From Oscillospiraceae bacterium (lineage in GTDB: Bacteria > Bacillota > Clostridia > Oscillospirales > CAG-272), in NCBI GenBank assembly GCA_015064385.1, contig SVSI01000002.1, positions 191,315 to 255,314 of the forward strand: a DNA stretch of 64,000 nucleotides. Reading direction: 5' to 3'. Made by a program: the position numbers and the translations under genes. Each line of letters begins with the position of its first letter. Positions within the stretch are counted from its first letter, which is position 1. The notes under the pieces are model-generated. The model was given only the letters and a program-made list of their open reading frames with translations, searched no databases and was not told the DNA's origin. This document shows positions 16,902 to 25,223 of this stretch, one piece after another.

Positions 16902-17642
16902 TTACTCAGCGTCGGTAGCTTCAGCAGCTTCCTCAGCAGCTTCCTCTGCTACTGCGTCAACGCCCTGTCTGCCTTCGATAACTGCGTCTGCAATTACGGA
17001 TGCGATGAGCTTGATAGCGCGAATAGCGTCGTCGTTTCCGGGGATGATGTAGTCTGCATCATCGGGATCGCAGTTGGTATCAACGATAGCAACTACCGGA
17101 ATACCGAGCTTCTTTGCTTCGAGAACTGCGTTTGCTTCCTTATGGGGATCAACGATAAATACTGCCGAAGGAAGAGTCTCCATAGTCTTAATTCCGCCGT
17201 AGCACTTCTCGAGATCGTTCTTCTCTTTAAGAAGAGCTGCAACTTCCTTCTTGGGAAGGAGATCGAAGGTGCCTTCAGCTTCCATCTTCTCGATCGAGTT
17301 GAGACGAGCAATCGAGCGCTTGATGGTCTTGAAGTTGGTGAGCATACCGCCGGGCCAACGTACGTTTACGTAGTACATTCCGCAACGCTGTGCTTCTTCT
17401 CTGATGGCATCTGCTGCCTGCTTCTTCGTACCAACGAAGAGGAGGTTTCCGCCTTCAACCGACATGTCGCGAACGAACATGTAAGCTTCTTCAAACTTCT
17501 TAACGGTCTTCTGAAGGTCGATGATGTAGATACCGTTTCTTTCGGTGAAGATGTACTCTGCCATCTTGGGGTTCCATCTTCTGGTGTGATGTCCGAAATG
17601 GACGCCTGCTTCGAGCAGCTGTTTGATTGTGATAACTGACAT
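16902..17642 (-). CDS. rpsB: ribosomal protein uS2
   Basis: This is the small-subunit protein S2, 246 residues. It starts [27 protein letters not shown] and has the [20 protein letters not shown] signature, followed by an alanine/glutamate-rich tail from about residue 230. AAAGGAGG precedes the ATG. It is the first gene of the rpsB-tsf unit and has its own promoter and a structured leader. Confidence 0.98.
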   Translation of the reverse strand: MSVITIKQLLEAGVHFGHHTRRWNPKMAEYIFTERNGIYIIDLQKTVKKFEEAYMFVRDMSVEGGNLLFVGTKKQAADAIREEAQRCGMYYVNVRWPGGMLTNFKTIKRSIARLNSIEKMEAEGTFDLLPKKEVAALLKEKNDLEKCYGGIKTMETLPSAVFIVDPHKEANAVLEAKKLGIPVVAIVDTNCDPDDADYIIPGNDDAIRAIKLIASVIADAVIEGRQGVDAVAEEAAEEAAEATDAE

Positions 17643-17751
17643 TTTTAATGTCCTCCTTTGATTTTTTCCACCATTCCGCGTATTTTTCCGAGTTTTCGGA
17701 GCATCAAAAGATGCGAAATGTGTGTTTTTGCGCTATCACGGCGCAGGGTGT
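17643..17751 (-). promoter_or_regulatory. rpsB leader with three hairpins
   Basis: The leader holds three consecutive small hairpins (TGCGC/GCGCA, GCATC/GATGC, CCGA/TCGG) between the -10 box and the ribosome site. Autoregulatory leaders are known for ribosomal protein operons; whether this is one is inference. Confidence 0.4.
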
Positions 17752-17781
17752 ATTATAACATAAATAATACCTTAATTTCAA
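17752..17781 (-). promoter_or_regulatory. rpsB promoter
   Basis: Minus-strand TTGAAA (17781-17776), 18-base spacer, TATAAT (17757-17752). Confidence 0.7.
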
Positions 17782-17806
17782 TAGTTTTTGCAAAATTCAC
17801 AGAAAA

Positions 17807-18298
17807 TTAACTTTTGCAGATCATCTCTGCCAGCATATCAAGCGCCTTTGCCACGCTCTGCTCACGAATCGACTCTCTATCACCCGCAAAAAGGCAATGC
17901 TCAACCGTCACCTTATCTCCGAACGCCGCCGCGATAAATACTGTGCCCACGGGCTTTTCCGCGCTGCCACCGAGCGGTCCCGCGATGCCCGTTATCGCTG
18001 CCGCGCAGTCGGACGAAAACATTTTGAGCGCACCGAGCGCCATTTCTCTTGCACACTCATTTGAAACCGCGCCAACGCTTTCGAGCGTTTTTTTGTCAAC
18101 GCCAAGCTTTTCGTTTTTGACCTCGTTTGCATAGGAAACCACGCTTCCGTCGAAGACTGCGGATGCGCCCGAAACTGCGGTCAGGGTTGCCCCGAGCAGT
18201 CCGCCCGTGCAAGACTCGGCAAAGGTGACCTTAAGTCCCTTTTCTTTAAGCATCAAAACGAGCTTTTCGGCTTTTTTAAGATTGTTTTCGTTTATCAT
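17807..18298 (-). CDS. pncC: CinA C-terminal-type nicotinamide-nucleotide amidase
   Basis: This is a stand-alone CinA_C domain of 163 residues, with the family motif FAESCTGGLLGATLTAVSG, then SYANEVKNEKLGV and ITGIAGPLGG. Proteins of this type deamidate nicotinamide mononucleotide to nicotinate mononucleotide in NAD salvage. Its ATG overlaps the stop of the preceding chaperone gene by one base (TAATG), so it is translated with the copper genes; a functional tie to copper is not evident. Confidence 0.9.
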   Translation of the reverse strand: MINENNLKKAEKLVLMLKEKGLKVTFAESCTGGLLGATLTAVSGASAVFDGSVVSYANEVKNEKLGVDKKTLESVGAVSNECAREMALGALKMFSSDCAAAITGIAGPLGGSAEKPVGTVFIAAAFGDKVTVEHCLFAGDRESIREQSVAKALDMLAEMICKS

Positions 18299-18525
18299 TA
18301 TTTTATCTCTATAACGGTAAATCCGACCTCTTCGACCGCCTTTTTGAGCTCATCGTCAGTATGATCCTTTTTCATCGTAACGGTCGCGGTCTTTGCATCG
18401 AGATCGACCTTTGCCGATACACCCGAAAGCTCCTCGAGTGCCTTTTCAACTCTCTGCGAGCAGTGCATACAGTGCATACCCTCAACGGTAAGTGTTTTAA
18501 CAGTTTTCTTTGAGAAAAGTCCCAT
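18298..18525 (-). CDS. CopZ-like heavy-metal-associated chaperone
   Basis: The 75-residue protein is a single HMA domain with the metal-binding motif GMHCMHC near residue 16 and the expected beta-alpha-beta-beta-alpha-beta length, closing with VGFTVIEIK. Such proteins carry Cu(I) to a P-type ATPase. It follows the ATPase gene by 21 bases, which makes copper the likely metal. The N-terminus MGLFSKKT could be a membrane-interacting tag, but this is speculative. Confidence 0.85.
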   Translation of the reverse strand: MGLFSKKTVKTLTVEGMHCMHCSQRVEKALEELSGVSAKVDLDAKTATVTMKKDHTDDELKKAVEEVGFTVIEIK

Positions 18526-18546
18526 TTTTATATCTCCTTAATTTTA

Positions 18547-20763
18547 TTATTTTCTGTAAAGACGAAGTGCGTTGCAAACGACGAATATCGAGCTGAAGCT
18601 CATAGCCGCAGACGCAAGCATAGGTGAAAGCGTGATGCCGAATGCAGGATAAAGCGCGCCCGCCGCTATCGGAATACATACCGCATTATAGAAGAACGCC
18701 CAGAAAAGATTTTCTTTTATATTCGTCATAACGCTTCGTGAATATTTTACAGCTCGCGATATGTCTGAAAGATCGTTTTTAACGAGAACGACGTCAGCCG
18801 AATCGATCGCGATGTCGCTTCCCGCACCGACTGCTATTCCAACGTCCGCACCGGTCAGCGCGGGAGCGTCGTTGATGCCGTCACCGGTCATTATTACCGT
18901 TTTTCCCTCTTTCTTAAGCGACTCGACGGTGCTTCCCTTTTCGCTCGGTAAAACACCCGAAATAACGCGGCTTATTCCAAGCTTTTCGGCGGTAGAGAGC
19001 GCGCTGAGCTCGTTATCGCCGGTAAGCATTACCGTCTCGATTCCAAGCTCCGACAGTGCCTCAAGTGTCTTTTCGGATCCGTCTGCTATCTCGTCGGACG
19101 CAGCTAAAAAGCCGATCAATGTGTCATTTTCGGCGAAAAACATTACCGTTTTACCCTCTCTTGAGAGCTTTTCAAAGGTCTCGCCGTATGCGGACACGTC
19201 TATTTTCAGCTCGCTCATATAAGCGGCGTTGCCTGCAAAATATTCTTTAGAGTTTATCTTTGCGCGCACTCCTCTGCCCGGCACTGCCGCAAAATCCTCG
19301 CTACCGAGCGTCACGGCACCATTTTCAATGGCATAAGTGCATATAGCTCTGCCGAGCGGATGCTCGCTTGAGCTTTCAAGTGAGAGTGCAACGGAGAGCA
19401 GCTCGCCACCGTCGGTCAAATCAAAAAAGTCGGTAACTACGGGATGACCTTTGGTAAGCGTGCCCGTTTTGTCGAAAACTGCGACCTGCGTTTTATGGAG
19501 AGTTTCAAGCGCCTCCGCAGATTTTACGAGTATTCCCTCTCCCGCGAGCTTGCCGACCGCCACGGTAATGGCAACGGGTGTTGCAAGTCCGAGCGCGCAA
19601 GGACACGAAATAACGAGCACCGAAATTGCGTTTGAGAGCGCAAAATCAAAGTTCTCGCCCGCGATCATCCAGATAACCGCCGTCACAACGGCGATCGATG
19701 TAACTATCGGAATAAATACCGCCGCCACCTTATCGGCAAGGCGTGCAACGGGTGCCTTTGATGCGCTCGTATTCTCGACGAGCTCGATTATCTTTGCAAG
19801 GACTGTATCACCGCCCACCTTTTTTGCCTGCATTTTGAATGCGCCCGTGAGGTTTACGGTTGCCGTCATGACCTCGTCGCCGACCGTCTTATATCGCGGG
19901 GCGCTTTCACCCGTAAGTGCGGCTTCATTTATCTCGGAGCCACCTTCGATTATGATTCCGTCAACAGGAACGGACGCGCCCGGGCGGATAACCACGATAT
20001 CTCCGCACACGATCTCGGACGAGTTTATTTCGATCTCTTTGCCGTCACGAAGTACCACCGAGCGCTCGGGAGCGAGCTTTGAAAGCTTCGCTATCGCGTT
20101 ACCCGTCTTGGACTTTGCCCTTTCCTCGAGCATCTTTCCTACGGTAACGAGTGTGAGTATCATTGCGGCAGACTCAAAATAAAGTCCGTGCGAATATTTT
20201 GAAACGATTTCCGCGTTTTTCTCGGAAATTCCGATAAAAAGCATAATTATCGAGAAGATTCCGTATAAAAATGAGGCGGACGATCCCATTGCCACGAGCG
20301 AATCCATATTGGGCGTGAGCTTAAAGAGTGCTCTGAACCCGTTTACGAAGAATTTGGCGTTAATAAATGCTACCGCAAGGGCAAGCGAGAGCTGAATGAA
20401 CGCCGATACGAGCGGAAGCTCGTGCAAAAATGCAGGAGTAGGAATTCCCATCATATCGCCCATTGCGACGTACATAAGGGGAATGAGAATAATCACCGAC
20501 GAGATAAGGCGCGTCTTCTCGGAGAGAAATTTCGATCCGCCGTCCGATATTTCTCCGTAGAGCGAAGCTCTATATCCCGCCTTATTTACGGTATTTATTA
20601 TTTTTTTAGAAGAAAGCTTGCTCTCGTCAAACTCGCAGACCATACTTTTTGAAAGCAGACTGACCTCCACGCTAACAAGCCCGTCGAGCTTTTTTACTGC
20701 GTGTTCAACCGCCGCTACGCAGTTGACACAGCTCATTCCTTCAACGCTGAATTTTTGCCGCAT
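18547..20763 (-). CDS. copA: copper-translocating P1B-type ATPase
   Basis: The 738-residue pump exports Cu(I). It has one N-terminal HMA domain (GMSCVNC, residues 9-15), the TGES actuator motif and the membrane metal site CPC (C387, C389). The phosphorylation motif DKTGTLT (D431), an HP motif (SSEHPLG) and TGDGINDAPAL follow. The CPC motif and the adjoining HMA protein mark it as the copper subclass. No CsoR or CopY gene is adjacent. Confidence 0.95.
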   Translation of the reverse strand: MRQKFSVEGMSCVNCVAAVEHAVKKLDGLVSVEVSLLSKSMVCEFDESKLSSKKIINTVNKAGYRASLYGEISDGGSKFLSEKTRLISSVIILIPLMYVAMGDMMGIPTPAFLHELPLVSAFIQLSLALAVAFINAKFFVNGFRALFKLTPNMDSLVAMGSSASFLYGIFSIIMLFIGISEKNAEIVSKYSHGLYFESAAMILTLVTVGKMLEERAKSKTGNAIAKLSKLAPERSVVLRDGKEIEINSSEIVCGDIVVIRPGASVPVDGIIIEGGSEINEAALTGESAPRYKTVGDEVMTATVNLTGAFKMQAKKVGGDTVLAKIIELVENTSASKAPVARLADKVAAVFIPIVTSIAVVTAVIWMIAGENFDFALSNAISVLVISCPCALGLATPVAITVAVGKLAGEGILVKSAEALETLHKTQVAVFDKTGTLTKGHPVVTDFFDLTDGGELLSVALSLESSSEHPLGRAICTYAIENGAVTLGSEDFAAVPGRGVRAKINSKEYFAGNAAYMSELKIDVSAYGETFEKLSREGKTVMFFAENDTLIGFLAASDEIADGSEKTLEALSELGIETVMLTGDNELSALSTAEKLGISRVISGVLPSEKGSTVESLKKEGKTVIMTGDGINDAPALTGADVGIAVGAGSDIAIDSADVVLVKNDLSDISRAVKYSRSVMTNIKENLFWAFFYNAVCIPIAAGALYPAFGITLSPMLASAAMSFSSIFVVCNALRLYRK

Positions 20764-20806
20764 TTGTTCTTTGCCCTTTCAAAACTTTAATTGAAGTTCT
20801 ACTTTT

Positions 20807-20834
20807 ATTTTATCACTATTTATTTCGATGTCAA
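20807..20834 (-). promoter_or_regulatory. copA promoter
   Basis: Minus-strand TTGACA (20834-20829), 16-base spacer, TAAAAT (20812-20807). A short inverted repeat (AACTT...AAGTT) lies just downstream in the leader. A metal-responsive operator is not recognisable. Confidence 0.65.
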
Positions 20835-20839
20835 GTAAA

Positions 20840-20871
20840 AAAGCGTATTTTTCTTGCGAAAAATACGCTTT
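20840..20871 (-). terminator. terminator after the NERD-like gene
   Basis: A perfect 14-base stem AAAGCGTATTTTTC, loop of four, is followed on the minus strand by TTT. Confidence 0.85.
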
Positions 20872-20885
20872 ACCCTCGTTGTTTT

Positions 20886-21671
20886 TTACCACGAAATATC
20901 AACGTCGTCCGAATCCTTTTTTGCGGGCTTATCCTCGCTCGGCTCGTCATCGGAGAAAATATTCCTGATAACGGGTGCGGGACCGTCGTCAAAGCTGCTC
21001 GGCTCGTCGTCAAAATCGTCACTTACGAACAGCTTTTTATAGTACGCTCCGTTTTGCTTTATGAGGCGTACGAGCATCTGCGCATCGGCAGTGCTCATTT
21101 TGCGCTTATCCTTGATCTTCTTTACACAAGCAACAAGCACGTCGTTCGTAAGTACTCCGTCTCCCGAGCTTCCGCTGTATTCGACCTCGTCGTTTGAGAG
21201 CAGAACGAGGTTATATATCGGGCAGGAGATTCCGTTGCGCTTTGCTATGTTCGAGCAGGCGCCGACGTAGTACATTCCTCTATCAAACGGATTGGGGATC
21301 TTCTGGAGCGTTTCCTCTTGTCTCCACGTCCAAGCTCCCGTTTTCGGAGTATCAAAATATCCAGGACGATCCTCTACCGTGAGCACTATAATACCACCCT
21401 CGCAAACGACTATTACGTCTGCGCACGGAGAGCAGTCCTTATCACTGCGAAGGAGATACGGTGACTCTATTACGCTATCCTTAAAATAAACGGAAAGTAA
21501 CGACGCAGCAAAGCGCTTGTCTCTGTTTTCCTTGCTATTAAGCTCATTTACCCTTGAATACTTCTTTATTTCGGGAATGAGATAAAAAAGAATGCCGACC
21601 GCGGCAAGCGCCAAAATTATAAGTGCTATTACCGTTCCCGCCTTGAATGCACCGCTAAGTACGAGTATCAT
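20886..21671 (-). CDS. membrane-anchored NERD-like protein
   Basis: The 261-residue protein has one N-terminal membrane helix (about 10-32). A domain resembling NERD (nuclease-related) follows: CADVIVVCEGGIIVLTVEDR, then GAWTW and a conserved cysteine/proline region. A C-terminal tail rich in aspartate and serine ends at DDVDISW. The family's usual E-x-K catalytic step appears here as E-D-R, so the active site may be altered. NERD domains are linked to DNA processing by fold; what this protein does is unknown. GAGG lies very close to the ATG. Confidence 0.55.
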   Translation of the reverse strand: MILVLSGAFKAGTVIALIILALAAVGILFYLIPEIKKYSRVNELNSKENRDKRFAASLLSVYFKDSVIESPYLLRSDKDCSPCADVIVVCEGGIIVLTVEDRPGYFDTPKTGAWTWRQEETLQKIPNPFDRGMYYVGACSNIAKRNGISCPIYNLVLLSNDEVEYSGSSGDGVLTNDVLVACVKKIKDKRKMSTADAQMLVRLIKQNGAYYKKLFVSDDFDDEPSSFDDGPAPVIRNIFSDDEPSEDKPAKKDSDDVDISW

Positions 21672-21713
21672 ATCCTCAATGTATATCCTTTCGCTTTGAT
21701 TTTTTACGTAAAC

Positions 21714-21743
21714 GACCGACCGCGATTTCAGTCACGGTCGGTC
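21714..21743 (-). terminator. probable terminator after acpP
   Basis: A nine-base stem GACCGACCG/CGGTCGGTC lies 14 bases after the acyl carrier protein stop. The T run on the minus strand is short. Confidence 0.55.
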
Positions 21744-21756
21744 AAGCTTTTCCTTC

Positions 21757-22002
21757 TTAGTTACCTGCGGTAGTTTCGGAAAGATAGTTTACAACGTCTT
21801 CTACGCTGATAAACTTATGGATATCGTCATCCTCGATCGTGATGTCGAACTCCTCTTCGCAGAGGCATATAAGGTCTGCAAGCTCAAGAGAGCTGATTCC
21901 AAGGTCATTGATAAGCTCTGCGCTCGGAACGATCTCGGACTCGTCAACGTGAAGATTCTCGACGAGTATTGCCTTTACCTTTTCAAAAAGTTCGTTGTTC
22001 AT
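21757..22002 (-). CDS. acyl carrier protein
   Basis: This 81-residue acidic protein has the phosphopantetheine site DLGISSLEL (serine 38 by position) and the typical four-helix pattern. AAGGAG lies ahead of the ATG. It sits directly behind an acyl-activating ligase (46-base gap) and is far from any visible fab cluster. It may therefore be a dedicated carrier loaded by that ligase and not the fatty-acid-synthesis ACP. The usual DSL is replaced by SSL. Confidence 0.85.
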   Translation of the reverse strand: MNNELFEKVKAILVENLHVDESEIVPSAELINDLGISSLELADLICLCEEEFDITIEDDDIHKFISVEDVVNYLSETTAGN

Positions 22003-22048
22003 GTTCTTTTCTCCTTAAAAGATGTTATGTGATATAAATAAAATTTAT

Positions 22049-23767
22049 TTATTTATTTCCTTTGTTTACGGTGTGTCTCTTGATCTTTCTCGACGTAGTC
22101 TTTTCAAACTCAGTGTCACGGAGAACTACCTCGTGTACCTGCTTGAATACGGGAAGCTTACGGTTGACGGTATTTATCTCTTCCTTGATACGGGCAAGGA
22201 TCTCGTCAGACGAGAGTCCCTCGTTCTTATCGGGATCGGGATAAACGAGAGCCGTGATAACTACCTCGCCGGAAGCATTTTCCTGTCCGACGACGACACA
22301 TTCCTTGATTGCCTCGATATGTGCAAGGTAGGACTCTATCTCCTCGGGATAAATATTCTTTCCGTTACTGAGAATTATTATATTCTTCTTACGTCCGGTA
22401 ATGAAGATATATTTATCGTCGTCCATATATCCGTAGTCGCCCGTGCGGAACCATCCGTCTTCGGTGAATACGTCTGCAGTTGCTTCGGGATTGTTATAGT
22501 AGCCAAGCATTACGTTGTTACCCTTAACGAGTATCTCTCCCACTTGGTACTTGCCCTGCATCTGTCCCTCTTCGGGATCGATCTTGACCTGACAGCCCTC
22601 AACTGCCCAACCGACAGATCCAAAGCGCTCGTGTCCGCCGATGTTTACGGCAACCAGAGGCGAGCACTCGGTAATTCCGTAACCCTCGAGAACTCTTACG
22701 CCGAACGCTCTGAAGTCCTTGATTATTTCTTTATTGATAGGTGCGCCGCCGCAAACCATATATTTGAGATTTCCGCCGAACGCGGCAAGGATCTCTCCAA
22801 AGAGCTTCTTTCTTACATCAATTCCAAAGAAGCCGAGGAAGCGGCTGAGCTTCATACCGAATCTAACCTTCTTTTCAAGTCCCTTGGACTTTATGTTGTC
22901 CCAGATTCTCTTATGGAAGGTCTCCACAAAAAGAGGAACGAGCGCCATTACGGACGGCTTGAAGGCAGAAAGGTTTTTGGTTACGTACTTAAGACTCTCG
23001 TTAAGATACGAGGTCATACCCTTGTTGGTAGCGGCAAGGTGTCCGCAGGTCATTTCATAAGTATGGTTCGGGGGGAGAACCGAGAGAAGCGTATCGTTGC
23101 AAGTCATAAACGACATCGTCGAGCAAGACGAGTTAGTTGCCGCTACGAGGTTTCTCTGGCAGAGCATTACACCCTTGCTGGTTCCGGTGGTACCCGAGGT
23201 GAAGATGATCGCACAGCACTTTTCAAGGTCTATCTCAACGTCCCTATACGAGGTGTCTCCACCCTCAAGCGCCTCTTTACCGAGCGCGAGAACGTCGTCC
23301 ATTCCCTTGGTTCTGTCCGTGATCTCATTTTCGGTATCAATATAGATCGGAATGAAATATTTGATGCCGGGGAGCTTATCCGCGTTCTTTGCAAGGCGGT
23401 TGTTAAAGCTTTCGGTATAAACGACAGCGTCTGCCTTTGCAAGATTAAGGAAGTTTACTATCTCGTCGTCTGCAAGCTCCTTATCGAGCGGAATGATGGT
23501 TCCGTTTCCGTTAACGGTTGCAAAGTACGTAGTAAAATAAAGCGGATGGCTGTCGCCGATAACGGCAACCGTTCCTCCCATGATACCGAGCTTTGAAAAC
23601 GCGGTACCGAGATAATTCATATTGTTTAGAAGATCATTATACTTATATGAATATTGTTTTCTGTTTCTCGAATAAACGTAAAGATCCTTTTCGCCATAAA
23701 GCTCTGCACTGCTCTCAACGAGGTGTCTGAGATCCTTTACTCTTTTTTCCTTAAAAACGTATTCCAC
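22049..23767 (-). CDS. AMP-forming acyl-CoA / acyl-ACP ligase
   Basis: This 572-residue member of the adenylate-forming superfamily activates a carboxylic acid with ATP and passes it to a thiol. Visible motifs are the P-loop FTSGTTGTSKGVM, GYGITECSP, the hinge region GDYGYMDDDKYIFITGRKKNII, and SNGKNIYPEEIE with the C-terminal lysine segment. It starts with GTG at 23767 after AAAGGAG. The acyl carrier protein gene next in the operon makes ACP a likely acceptor; chain length cannot be inferred. It resembles the long-chain (FadD15-like) branch. Confidence 0.85.
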   Translation of the reverse strand: MEYVFKEKRVKDLRHLVESSAELYGEKDLYVYSRNRKQYSYKYNDLLNNMNYLGTAFSKLGIMGGTVAVIGDSHPLYFTTYFATVNGNGTIIPLDKELADDEIVNFLNLAKADAVVYTESFNNRLAKNADKLPGIKYFIPIYIDTENEITDRTKGMDDVLALGKEALEGGDTSYRDVEIDLEKCCAIIFTSGTTGTSKGVMLCQRNLVAATNSSCSTMSFMTCNDTLLSVLPPNHTYEMTCGHLAATNKGMTSYLNESLKYVTKNLSAFKPSVMALVPLFVETFHKRIWDNIKSKGLEKKVRFGMKLSRFLGFFGIDVRKKLFGEILAAFGGNLKYMVCGGAPINKEIIKDFRAFGVRVLEGYGITECSPLVAVNIGGHERFGSVGWAVEGCQVKIDPEEGQMQGKYQVGEILVKGNNVMLGYYNNPEATADVFTEDGWFRTGDYGYMDDDKYIFITGRKKNIIILSNGKNIYPEEIESYLAHIEAIKECVVVGQENASGEVVITALVYPDPDKNEGLSSDEILARIKEEINTVNRKLPVFKQVHEVVLRDTEFEKTTSRKIKRHTVNKGNK

Positions 23768-23797
23768 TATGCCGTTCTCCTTTCGTGGACTATATGT

Positions 23798-23826
23798 ATT
23801 ATACCCACAAGCATCCCTTTTGTCAA
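23798..23826 (-). promoter_or_regulatory. consensus promoter of the ligase-ACP unit
   Basis: Minus-strand TTGACA (23826-23821), 17 bases, TATAAT (23803-23798): full consensus, 31 bases from the GTG start. Confidence 0.85.
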
Positions 23827-23901
23827 GTTTTTCGCGAAAAATTCACTTTCTGTTCCATTTTGCCGTTTTTTGTACTTTTTTATAAAATTACATAATGGGT
23901 A

Positions 23902-23930
23902 TTGACAATCGCGTGATGGTATGGTATAAT
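23902..23930 (+). promoter_or_regulatory. consensus promoter of the NfeD-SPFH unit
   Basis: TTGACA (23902-23907), 17 bases, TATAAT (23925-23930). It drives the three-gene unit ending at the terminator at 26202, with a leader of about 100 bases. Confidence 0.85.
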
Positions 23931-24037
23931 AAAAGCGTCAGGAATTAAAAATTCACAATATATTTTGCAAAACCGATTGAAAAAGTCTTCATTATATGAT
24001 AATATAGTTATATAAATCCCCGAAAGGAATCTTAAAC

Positions 24038-24721
24038 TTGAACGGCGAAAACGACAAGATCACAGAGTTCAAAAAGAAAAACCGTAAAAGGGCAATAATA
24101 TTTTTATCGGTAACTATCGCTCTGGTCATAATCCTCCCCATTATCACTTTCGTCGATTTCGGCAAAAAAAACGTTGATACCGACAAGGACTCGTGGATAA
24201 AATATTACGACGACAAGTTCTTCACCGAGCCGAAATTTGACGAGATCATCGAGGATGACAAAAAATATATGCAGCTTGACCGCACGCTTTACTATTCAGA
24301 CGGTACGGAGCGCTTTTCGGTAAGTGAAAGGACCAACGAATTCGGTCCCTGCTGCACGCTTTTCTACGACTATTTTGAAAAAGTGAAAACGGGAGATTTC
24401 CAAAATTATTACTCCCTTTTTACTGAAAGATATGTAAACGAGCACGGAAATATCAATTTCTTTACGAAAAAAAATCTTGTATTCACAAAGCAGAAGATAT
24501 ATTCTATCGACGTAATACTCGTGCGTGAATACAAGGTCGAGGAGGGCGACTACTCGGGCAGCACGGTTTGCGAGTACAAGGTGTCCTATAAAATAAAGGA
24601 CAATAACGGAACCTTCCGCAGAGATATCCTGAGCGACGAGACTGTACCGCTTATGTTCCAGCTTATAAAAACGGGGGATACAGTCAAGATAAACGATATT
24701 TCCTTCTATCGTCACACATAA
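24038..24721 (+). CDS. single-pass membrane protein, unknown
   Basis: The 227-residue protein starts at a TTG with GAAAGGA 11 bases upstream. A basic N-terminus leads into one membrane helix (about 19-41, IIFLSVTIALVIILPIITFV), and the rest is an extracytoplasmic domain rich in charged and aromatic residues. The segment LFYDYFEKVKTGDFQNYYSLFTERYV looks like the start of an NTF2-like or DUF4878-type fold, which I note only as a resemblance. It is the first gene of the unit with the NfeD and SPFH genes. Confidence 0.6.
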   Translation: MNGENDKITEFKKKNRKRAIIFLSVTIALVIILPIITFVDFGKKNVDTDKDSWIKYYDDKFFTEPKFDEIIEDDKKYMQLDRTLYYSDGTERFSVSERTNEFGPCCTLFYDYFEKVKTGDFQNYYSLFTERYVNEHGNINFFTKKNLVFTKQKIYSIDVILVREYKVEEGDYSGSTVCEYKVSYKIKDNNGTFRRDILSDETVPLMFQLIKTGDTVKINDISFYRHT

Positions 24722-24762
24722 AATAGAACCAAACGTCAAATAATGAAAGGAATGATTTTATT

Positions 24763-25191
24763 ATGACAACTATGATCTACATTTGGCTTGCGGTGATCGT
24801 TATCGCCCTTATTGTCGAGGCGGTCACGGCGGGACTCGTTTCACTCTGGTTCGTTCCCGCGGCGGCGGTCTGTATCGTACTCGAGCTTTTGAAGGCGCCT
24901 CAGCCGATACAGATAGTCGTTTTCCTGGCAATATCGCTCGTGCTTATTGTCTGCTTCAGAAAAATGTCCAAGAAGAGCTCGCACATTGCCACCAACGTCA
25001 CCGATATGGTAATCGGCGGAACGGCGGTAGTTACCGAAAAGATCGATCCTGCCGCTGAGACGGGCGAGGTCAAGATCGACGGCAAGCGCTGGTCTGCCCG
25101 TATGGAGGACGGCTCGTGTGCCGAGATCGGCGAGCAACTCGAGGTGCTTCGTATTTCCGGCGTAAAGCTTATATGTAAGAAAATCAAATAA
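24763..25191 (+). CDS. NfeD-like membrane protein
   Basis: The 142-residue short-type NfeD protein has an N-terminal membrane segment (6-30), a second one or two (34-65), and a C-terminal OB-like beta domain (MVIGGTAVVTEKIDPAAETGEVKIDG). NfeD proteins pair with SPFH/stomatin proteins in operons and are thought to help organise membrane microdomains. Here the partner follows 32 bases later. GAAAGGA precedes the ATG. Confidence 0.85.
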   Translation: MTTMIYIWLAVIVIALIVEAVTAGLVSLWFVPAAAVCIVLELLKAPQPIQIVVFLAISLVLIVCFRKMSKKSSHIATNVTDMVIGGTAVVTEKIDPAAETGEVKIDGKRWSARMEDGSCAEIGEQLEVLRISGVKLICKKIK

Positions 25192-25223
25192 AAATTATAA
25201 AATTGATCACAGGAGGTCAGATT

